Positions 58,607 through 64,000 of a stretch of DNA of 64,000 bases are shown here, in pieces. The DNA comes from Nitrincola alkalisediminis (lineage in GTDB: Bacteria; Pseudomonadota; Gammaproteobacteria; Pseudomonadales; Balneatricaceae): NCBI RefSeq assembly GCF_009821115.1, contig NZ_VYTY01000004.1, positions 214,240 through 278,239 on the forward strand, given 5' to 3'. Position 1 is the stretch's first letter. Each line of letters starts with the position of its first letter. Below the pieces are notes generated by a model that was not told the origin of the DNA, searched no databases, and saw only the letters and a list, made by a program, of their open reading frames with translations. The translations under genes and the position numbers were made by a program.

Positions 58607-59433
58607 AAGCAGATGCCGTAATGACGCCTGTTTCCCATGCAACGGAGTCCCCAAAATGGCAGCGTTTTACGCTCGGACAACGATCCGCACGCTATATGGT
58701 GTATCTGATCATCGTCATGTCCTTTTTTGCCTCTTTGCGCACGGTCGAAATCATCCCTGAGTTTTTGCTGGATGCACCCGAGCAATTGGCTGACATGTTC
58801 AGACGCATGTGGCCGATGGATTTTGCCGCCTATCCAACCACCATTCACGGTGCCATGCTCGACACTCTGCATATTGCCACACTGGGCACTTTGCTCAGTT
58901 TGATTCTGGCCGTGCCTCTGGCCTTAATGAATGCCAACAACATTGTGAAGTCTTCATTGGTGAACTGGATTGCCAAGTTCTTCTTGGTTGCATCACGTTC
59001 GGTCAACTCCTTGATCTGGGCATTATTGTTTGTCGCGATCTTTGGACCGGGTGTCTTGGCGGGTGTACTGGCGGTTGCGCTGCGCTCGGTCGGCTTTGTC
59101 GGCAAGCTGTTTTCAGAAGCCTTGGAAGAGGTCAATATGGGCAGTGTTGAAGCCATTCGCGCAACGGGTGCCTCCTTTACCTCGGTGTTGATCAAAGCCT
59201 ACTGGCCACAAGCCAAACCCGCTTTTTTTAGTATCTTGTTGTTCCGTTGGGACATTAATGTGCGAGAATCTGCCGTATTAGGACTGGTGGGAGCCGGGGG
59301 AATTGGTGTTGTATTGAATGACGCAATGAACCTGTTTCAATGGCCGAAAGTGGCCATGGTGCTAACCACAATCTTCGCTGTGGTGCTCCTGATAGAGTTT
59401 ATTGTTGTCCAAGTTCGTAAACGTTTAATGTAA
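58603..59433 (+). CDS. phnE: PhnE-type ABC transporter permease 2
   Basis: A 276-residue permease, paralogous to the preceding one: [23 protein letters not shown] is the EAA loop and LGLVGAGGIGVVLNDAMNLFQW the C-terminal motif. Phn transporters with two different PhnE subunits form the pore as a heterodimer. It is coupled to the first permease by ATGA, and the phosphatase gene follows 13 bp later. Confidence 0.93.
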   Translation: MKADAVMTPVSHATESPKWQRFTLGQRSARYMVYLIIVMSFFASLRTVEIIPEFLLDAPEQLADMFRRMWPMDFAAYPTTIHGAMLDTLHIATLGTLLSLILAVPLALMNANNIVKSSLVNWIAKFFLVASRSVNSLIWALLFVAIFGPGVLAGVLAVALRSVGFVGKLFSEALEEVNMGSVEAIRATGASFTSVLIKAYWPQAKPAFFSILLFRWDINVRESAVLGLVGAGGIGVVLNDAMNLFQWPKVAMVLTTIFAVVLLIEFIVVQVRKRLM

Positions 59434-59446
59434 CGAGAGCCAGAGC

Positions 59447-60013
59447 ATGCCTCCATTAAAAAACACCTACTTACTGATGCGCCATGGTCATAGTTTGGCG
59501 AATGAAGCGGGTTGCATTATTAGCCATCCAGATAATGGCATTCATGCGTATGGTCTATCGAATGTGGGGCGTGCGCAACTGCAACAGACGCTTAAGGATT
59601 GGCTCTATCCAATCCCAGATCGCCTGCTTCATTCTGACTTTTTAAGAACAACAGAGAGCGCCCAGTGTTTAGCACAGCATTTCAACTGCCCAATCGAGGT
59701 GAACACCTTATTGCGTGAGCGTTGTTTTGGGGTGTATGAACAACAAAGCGATCAGTTTTATGAGAGCGTCTGGGCCAAAGACTCCGCCGGGCTTGATGTC
59801 ACAGCCGAGGGGGTCGAAAGCCTAGAGCGTGTGGCCCAGCGAATGCACTCGGTGATTGAACACTGCGAAGCCACCTATGCGGATCAAACACTGGTGCTTG
59901 TGAGCCATGGTGATCCCTTGCAGATTCTCTTAACGCACCTGGACGGGCGCGCATTAAGCGAACACCGCAAGCGACCATCCATCGCTCCGGCTGAAATCAC
60001 GCTGATTCAGTAG
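59447..60013 (+). CDS. Histidine phosphatase family protein
   Basis: A 188-residue branch-1 histidine phosphatase (phosphoglycerate mutase fold). The phosphohistidine loop is LLMRHGHSLANEAG (RHG) and the second catalytic His is in VLVSHGDPLQI; RERCFGVYEQQ and DFLRTTESAQ are further conserved parts. It is the last gene of the phn-type operon, so it may dephosphorylate the imported compound or a product of it. Substrates in this family cannot be assigned by sequence. Confidence 0.9.
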   Translation: MPPLKNTYLLMRHGHSLANEAGCIISHPDNGIHAYGLSNVGRAQLQQTLKDWLYPIPDRLLHSDFLRTTESAQCLAQHFNCPIEVNTLLRERCFGVYEQQSDQFYESVWAKDSAGLDVTAEGVESLERVAQRMHSVIEHCEATYADQTLVLVSHGDPLQILLTHLDGRALSEHRKRPSIAPAEITLIQ

Positions 60014-60026
60014 GGGCGTGTTCATG

Positions 60027-60070
60027 AACAGCCTGCCGCCCGTCTTGTCAGAGGTGGGCCGCAGGCTGTT
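60027..60070. terminator. Terminator between the phosphatase and ycaO genes
   Basis: AACAGCCTGC (60027-60036) and GCAGGCTGTT (60061-60070) form a 10-bp stem with a 24-nt loop, and ATTCTTTTT follows on the plus strand. It lies between two convergent genes. Confidence 0.65.
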
Positions 60071-60078
60071 GATTCTTT

Positions 60079-62265
60079 TTAGACGGCGGCTTTTGCTGCT
60101 CGCGCGGCATGTAGCTTTTTATAACTCTCGATTAAGCGCAAATGCTTGTCGAGTCCCTCTAATTGGCTGTTCGTGGGCGTGAGACCATAAAAGCGCACCT
60201 CCCCAGTCACCGAACCCACCACAGCATCCATGGTCTCTTGACCAAACATGCGCACGAGGTTGGGTAAAAAGTCCTCCAATGCCAACTCATCGTCTAAGGT
60301 GATTTCCAACACGGCATTGATTGCGCGATAAAACAAGCCGCGCGCCACAGTATTGGTGTTGTACTGCAAGAACTGCTCAACGCGCTCCAAGGCCTCTTCA
60401 TGCTGACCCAAGGCCAGATGAATTAAGAGCTTTAACTCCAGAATCGTAAGCTGTCCCCACTCGGTGTTTTCATCAAACTCGATGCCGATCAGGGTGATGA
60501 TGTCCATATAATCATCGAGCTGGCTCTCCTCCAAACGCTCGAACAAGGCGGCCAACTGCGCATCGGATAAACGATGCAAATTGAGAATGTCATCCCGATA
60601 ATCCAGCGCCTTATTGGTGTTGTCCCAAATCAAATCCTCAATCGGGTACACTTCAGAATAGCCCGGCACGAGAATGCGACACACAGGTGCGCCGAGGTCT
60701 TCATGAATGGCCATATAGACCTCTTTTCCGAGGTCCTCCAAGATGGCAAACAGACGTTGCGCTTCTTCTTGATTGGTGCCAGAAAAGTCCCATTCGCAGA
60801 AATCGTAATCGGCTTTGTTACTAAAGAAACGCCACGAAATCACGCCAGACGAATCGATAAAATGCTCGACGAAGTTATTGGGTTCGGACACAGCTAAGCC
60901 ACTGAAAGTTGGCGGCTGGAAATCGTTCATCCCCTCAAAGCTACGACCCTGCAACAACTCGGTTAAACTGCGCTCCAAGGCAATTTCCATGCTGGGGTGT
61001 GCGCCAAACGAGGCAAAGACACCGCCATTGCGCGGGTTCATCAGGGTTACACAGGCCACAGGGAACTGACCGCCTAACGACGCGTCCTTCACCAGCACAG
61101 GATAGCCCTGTTCTTCCAAGGCTTTGATGCCTTCCAACAAGCTGGGGTACTTGTTGAGCACTTCGGCAGGGACATCGGGCAGCGCCAGTTCGTTTTCGAT
61201 AATCTCTTTTTTAACCGCACGCTCAAAAATTTCAGACAGACACTGCACCTGCGCTTCATACAGCGTATTGCCTGCGCTCATGCCGTTGCTGAGGTAGAGG
61301 TTTTCAATCAAATTCGATGGGAAATACACCACCTCACCGTCAGACTGACGCACAAAGGGCAGGGCGCAAATGCCTCTGGCTTCGTTGCCTGAATTGGTGT
61401 CAATCAGATTGGAACCGCCCAGCTCCCCATCTGGGTTGTATATCTCTAGGCAGTAATCATCCAGGATGCCCTTTGGCAAACTGTCATCTGCGCCGGGTTT
61501 AAACCAACGCTCATTGGGGTAGTGCACAAACGCACTGTTGGCGATGTCTTCACCAAAATACTGATCGTTGTAAAAGAAATTGCAGCTCAAACGCTCAATA
61601 AACTCACCCAATGCAGAGCAAAGCGCACTTTCTTTTGTCGAGCCCTTGCCATTGGTAAAGCACATGGGCGAGGCTGCATCTCGAATATGCAAAGACCAAA
61701 CATGCGGCACCAAGTTACGCCATGATGCGATTTCGATCTTCATGCCCAAGTCCGCCAACATCTGCGTCATATTGGCAATGGTCTGCTCCAGCGGTAAATC
61801 CTTACCGGGAATAAACGTACTCGACTCGCCCTCTGGCTTCACCATCAACAGAGCTTGCGCATCTTCATCAAGATTCTCGACCGTTTCAATTTGAAACTCA
61901 GGCCCCGTTTGCACCACTTTTTTAACCGTACAACGCTCGATGGAGCGCAAAATACCGTCACGGTCTTTTTCAGAAATACTCTCGGGCAACTCCACCTGAA
62001 TTTTGAAAATCTGGTTATAGCGATTCTCAGGATCGACAATGTTGTTTTGCGACAGGCGAATATTATCGGTCGGAATGTCACGCGCCAGGCAATACACCCG
62101 CACAAAGTAGGCCGCACACAAGGCAGAAGAAGCGAGAAAATAGTCAAAAGGACTCGGTGCAGAGCCATCCCCCTTGTAACGTATGGGCTGGTCAGTGATG
62201 ACGGTGAAATCATCAAACTTGGCTTCAAGTCGAAGATTGTCGAGAAAGTTAACTTTGATTTCCAT
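60079..62265 (-). CDS. ycaO: OsmC-YcaO fusion protein
   Basis: A 728-residue protein. Residues 1-130 are an OsmC-type domain (PSPFDYFLASSALCAAYFVRVYCLARDIP, with Cys residues where OsmC/Ohr proteins have the peroxidatic pair). From about residue 150 (STFIPGKDLPLEQTIANMT) onward it follows E. coli YcaO closely over its full length (SWRNLVPHVWSLHIRD; CFTNGKGSTKESALCSALGEFIERLS; GNEARGICALPFVRQSDG; SFGAHPSMEIALERSLTELLQGRSF), including the C-terminal helical part. YcaO activates amide backbones with ATP and in E. coli is implicated in S12 methylthiolation by RimO. The fusion may link it to a sulfur or redox step, which is inference. Confidence 0.93.
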   Translation of the reverse strand: MEIKVNFLDNLRLEAKFDDFTVITDQPIRYKGDGSAPSPFDYFLASSALCAAYFVRVYCLARDIPTDNIRLSQNNIVDPENRYNQIFKIQVELPESISEKDRDGILRSIERCTVKKVVQTGPEFQIETVENLDEDAQALLMVKPEGESSTFIPGKDLPLEQTIANMTQMLADLGMKIEIASWRNLVPHVWSLHIRDAASPMCFTNGKGSTKESALCSALGEFIERLSCNFFYNDQYFGEDIANSAFVHYPNERWFKPGADDSLPKGILDDYCLEIYNPDGELGGSNLIDTNSGNEARGICALPFVRQSDGEVVYFPSNLIENLYLSNGMSAGNTLYEAQVQCLSEIFERAVKKEIIENELALPDVPAEVLNKYPSLLEGIKALEEQGYPVLVKDASLGGQFPVACVTLMNPRNGGVFASFGAHPSMEIALERSLTELLQGRSFEGMNDFQPPTFSGLAVSEPNNFVEHFIDSSGVISWRFFSNKADYDFCEWDFSGTNQEEAQRLFAILEDLGKEVYMAIHEDLGAPVCRILVPGYSEVYPIEDLIWDNTNKALDYRDDILNLHRLSDAQLAALFERLEESQLDDYMDIITLIGIEFDENTEWGQLTILELKLLIHLALGQHEEALERVEQFLQYNTNTVARGLFYRAINAVLEITLDDELALEDFLPNLVRMFGQETMDAVVGSVTGEVRFYGLTPTNSQLEGLDKHLRLIESYKKLHAARAAKAAV

Positions 62266-62371
62266 GCAGAGGGTACCGAGCTAAAGATTGATCAAACAGA
62301 GGCGATAACCCGCTATTATCCAGATTTTGAGGGGCTGAGTCTTGGTTAGTGGTGAGAAAATGGGGAAAGAG

Positions 62372-63334
62372 TTATAGGATTTTGTCTAGGGGGCTGGTTG
62401 TGCCAGCAAAGTGCTGGCCGATGACATGAGTGTATATTTGCGTTGTCGATACATCGCTATGGCCCAATAGCTCTTGTATCGTTCGTATATCGCGTCCAGC
62501 CATTAGAAGGTGAGTTGCAAATGAATGACGAAAGGTGTGGCAGTTCACTTTTTTGTTTATTGTACCCAGTTGATTAACAGCTTTTTTTAATGATTTTCGT
62601 GGTACAGATTCATGTAAGTGATGTCGGCATAGATGATTTGAAATTGGATGTGGACTTAGAGTCGAGGATGGGAATAAGTACATCCATCCTTTTTGTCGAA
62701 AGGCGTTTGGATATTTCTTTGATAATGCGTAGGGTAAGTAAGGGCCATAGCCACGTGAATTGTCTTCAGTTTGAAGCTTGATCGCTATGTCTGTTTGTAC
62801 ATCTAGTGCGTTCTCAAGCCTTTGGCTTAAAATAGTGACTCTGTCCTTGTTTCCTTTGCTACATCGAATGAGCAAGCTGCCATTGGACAAGTTAAGATCC
62901 TGTATTCGTATTCTTAAGCATTCGCTAATTCTTAAACCGCTTCCATAGAGGAGTGAAAAAATCAGCTTATCTCTATCATTCATCTGGTCAATCAATAGTT
63001 TGATTTCAACCTCTGAGATGACCGTTGGTAATCTACGCCCTTGCTTAGCATGTTGGAATCCAAGGTCACCTAGCTGCCTGTTTAATACTTTATGGTATAA
63101 AAAAACGAGAGCATTCAGTGCCGATTTTTGAGTGTTGACCGCAACATGACGCTCTGTAGCAAGATAAGATAAGAAGTTTCTAACCTCAGTAGCACCCATT
63201 TCGGTTGGATGTTTTAAGGCATTGTAACGTATGAAAAACCGAATCCAGTATAAGTAAGACTTCTCTGTTGTGTAGCTATAACCTCTGAGCCTAATCTCAC
63301 GTCGTATTGAGTTTATAAAGGGGCTTGAAGACAT
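62372..63334 (-). CDS. intI: Integron integrase IntI
   Basis: A 320-residue tyrosine recombinase. Catalytic residues are R135 (GSGLRISEC), K160, H266-x-x-R269 (CHTFRHSF), H292 and Y301 (TQIYTHV). Between the catalytic boxes, residues about 205-245 (KKYPNAFRQKGWMYLFPSS...) are the insertion that distinguishes IntI from XerC/D, and the end HVIGQHFAGTTSPLDK is also IntI-like. It recombines attC cassettes at attI. A good ribosome site (CAGGAAG) precedes the ATG, and a LexA box overlaps its promoter. Being intact and SOS-controlled, it is probably functional. The cassette side is to the right. Confidence 0.95.
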   Translation of the reverse strand: MSSSPFINSIRREIRLRGYSYTTEKSYLYWIRFFIRYNALKHPTEMGATEVRNFLSYLATERHVAVNTQKSALNALVFLYHKVLNRQLGDLGFQHAKQGRRLPTVISEVEIKLLIDQMNDRDKLIFSLLYGSGLRISECLRIRIQDLNLSNGSLLIRCSKGNKDRVTILSQRLENALDVQTDIAIKLQTEDNSRGYGPYLPYALSKKYPNAFRQKGWMYLFPSSTLSPHPISNHLCRHHLHESVPRKSLKKAVNQLGTINKKVNCHTFRHSFATHLLMAGRDIRTIQELLGHSDVSTTQIYTHVIGQHFAGTTSPLDKIL

Positions 63335-63359
63335 GATTCACTTCCTGTGTGATGATATT

Positions 63360-63396
63360 TACTGTATAAATATACAGTATATTTTTGGGATTTCAA
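63360..63396 (-). promoter_or_regulatory. intI promoter with LexA (SOS) box
   Basis: tactgtataaatatacagta at 63360-63379 is a near-perfect LexA operator (consensus TACTGTATATATATACAGTA). On the minus strand TTGAAA (63396-63391) and TATATT (63374-63369), 16 bp apart, form a promoter whose -10 lies inside the operator, so LexA would block it. SOS control of integron integrases is established in Vibrio and class 1 integrons. Confidence 0.92.
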
Positions 63397-63583
63397 TAGA
63401 TTGGCACGAATAGTCGGCAAATATGTCATTTAGTCGCTCGGTTTTCACTGGTTTTTTCAAAAAATCTATATTAGGATCAATGTATTATTAATTTTCCGAC
63501 CAGAATAACGTGCCTGAGTGATTTGACGAACCGTGCGAGCTCGTTTTGATGGGTCTGTACTTGAAACGTTTTTAAAAAAGTTA

Positions 63584-63600
63584 TTTTAAAACAGTTAAAT
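63584..63600 (+). other. Candidate attI core site
   Basis: TTTTAAAACAGTTAAAT ends in GTTAAAT (63594-63600), which fits the attI/attC core GTTRRRY. The bases before it resemble the CCTAAAACAAAG that precedes the attI1 core. It lies 260 bp upstream of intI, on the side where cassettes are expected. A second GTTRRRY, GTTGGAC at 63658-63664, is an alternative. The other 384 bp between intI and the transposase show only the LexA box and the small hairpin at 63668. Confidence 0.35.
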
Positions 63601-63667
63601 AGATGCGTTTTTTTGAAATGGTAGGTTCGACAAAGCGAGTTGGCGTGTTATTAAAATGTTGGACATA

Positions 63668-63680
63668 ACCGCTACGCGGT
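63668..63680. repeat. Small hairpin upstream of the IS91-type transposase
   Basis: ACCGC TAC GCGGT is a perfect 5-bp inverted repeat with a 3-nt loop, 37 bp before the transposase ATG and next to the GTTGGAC motif. It could be part of the terminus (terIS) of an IS91-type element or of an attC hairpin; neither can be shown. Confidence 0.3.
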
Positions 63681-63716
63681 AGAGTAGTAAATTCAAAGGA
63701 TTATAGGCATAGGGAC

Positions 63717-64000
63717 ATGCCAAATAGACTCTTACAAAGTGTGTTTCGAGCGTATCGCTCGGAACTAGATCAGCAGCGACAGCCGCTGAAAAATCGAAAA
63801 GCGATAGATGCTATCACTGCTTGCCGTTCTCCGGAAATGGGTGTGAGTACATATCGTTGCGCTCAAGGGCACGATACTTGGGAGCATTATCATTCGTGTC
63901 GTCATCGCAGTTGTTATTTATGTGCTGAGCACCGAAGGGTTGAGTGGATAGAGAAGCAAAAAAAGCGCTTACTGGCCGTTCCACATTTCCATTGTATTTT
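63717..64000 (+). CDS. IS91 family (Y2 HUH) transposase, N-terminal part, cut by window end
   Basis: ATG 63717 opens a frame that runs off the window; 94 codons are visible. The segment shows the N-terminal zinc-binding region of IS91-type transposases: YRCAQGHDTWEHYHSCRHRS followed by CYLC, and ends PHFHCIF, which leads into the HUH-type domain. IS91 elements transpose by rolling circle without target duplication. It is the first gene on the cassette side of the integron and points away from intI. Confidence 0.85.
   Translation, partial: MPNRLLQSVFRAYRSELDQQRQPLKNRKAIDAITACRSPEMGVSTYRCAQGHDTWEHYHSCRHRSCYLCAEHRRVEWIEKQKKRLLAVPHFHCI

Noticed and set aside
61855..62349. 164-codon open frame on the plus strand opposite the ycaO start
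   Set aside because: It is antisense to conserved OsmC coding sequence, has no convincing ribosome site and looks like a shadow of the real gene.

Overview
The window looks like a chromosome segment of a marine-type gammaproteobacterium, probably Oceanospirillales/Pseudomonadales-like. The evidence is gene order rather than any search: smpB/ratA/rnfH/bamE/fur, recN/grpE/dnaK/dnaJ/dapB, rpsP/rimM/trmD/rplS, xerD/dsbC/hom/thrC/recJ and nudF/yqiB/yqiA/parE are all Pseudomonas-like blocks, and the tmRNA encodes the tag ANDDNYALAA. Most of the window (about 5.4-62.3 kb) is dense, ordinary core genome. The two ends are accessory DNA.

Left end (1-5.03 kb): the right part of a filamentous-phage (inovirus-type) prophage. 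It holds the 3' end of a pIII-like adsorption gene, a pVI-like membrane protein, an unannotated 27-codon ORF tiled by ATGA overlaps, a Zot/pI morphogenesis ATPase, a 19-bp inverted repeat, a rolling-circle Rep and a tyrosine integrase. The integrase ends 38 bp from the 3' end of ssrA (tmRNA), which is therefore the likely attachment site.

Core (5.03-42.6 kb): ssrA, a chemoreceptor, smpB, an SNF-type transporter, ratA-rnfH facing bamE, fur, recN (with a LexA-like box), the heat-shock operon grpE-dnaK-dnaJ (two good sigma-32 promoters) and dapB, two Nudix genes, a CorC/HlyC-type protein, ypjD, ffh, an MltB-type transglycosylase, a Cache chemoreceptor, the whole EF-P modification set (efp, epmA, epmB), a leucine-dehydrogenase-like gene, the rpsP-rplS operon, an unknown membrane protein with an LSm-like tail, xerD, dsbC, hom, thrC, recJ, ahpC and ahpF.

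42.6-62.3 kb: a Fur-controlled unit (Fur box on a sigma-70 promoter, 29-codon ORF, FagA-like gene, class II fumarase), a glutaredoxin-like protein, LysE exporter, Cache-GGDEF protein, nudF-yqiB-yqiA-parE, a LEA-like lipoprotein, and a sensor kinase/sigma-54 regulator pair followed by a matching -24/-12 promoter and a phosphonate-type ABC transporter operon (phnD-phnC-phnE-phnE-histidine phosphatase). A convergent OsmC-YcaO fusion gene closes the core.

Right end (62.37-64.0 kb): the platform of a chromosomal integron. IntI is transcribed from a promoter overlapped by a near-perfect LexA box, a candidate attI core lies upstream, and the first gene on the cassette side is an IS91-type transposase cut off by the window end. 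Two loci in the window (recN and intI) thus appear to share SOS control, and two (the inovirus and the integron) use their own tyrosine recombinases in addition to host XerD.
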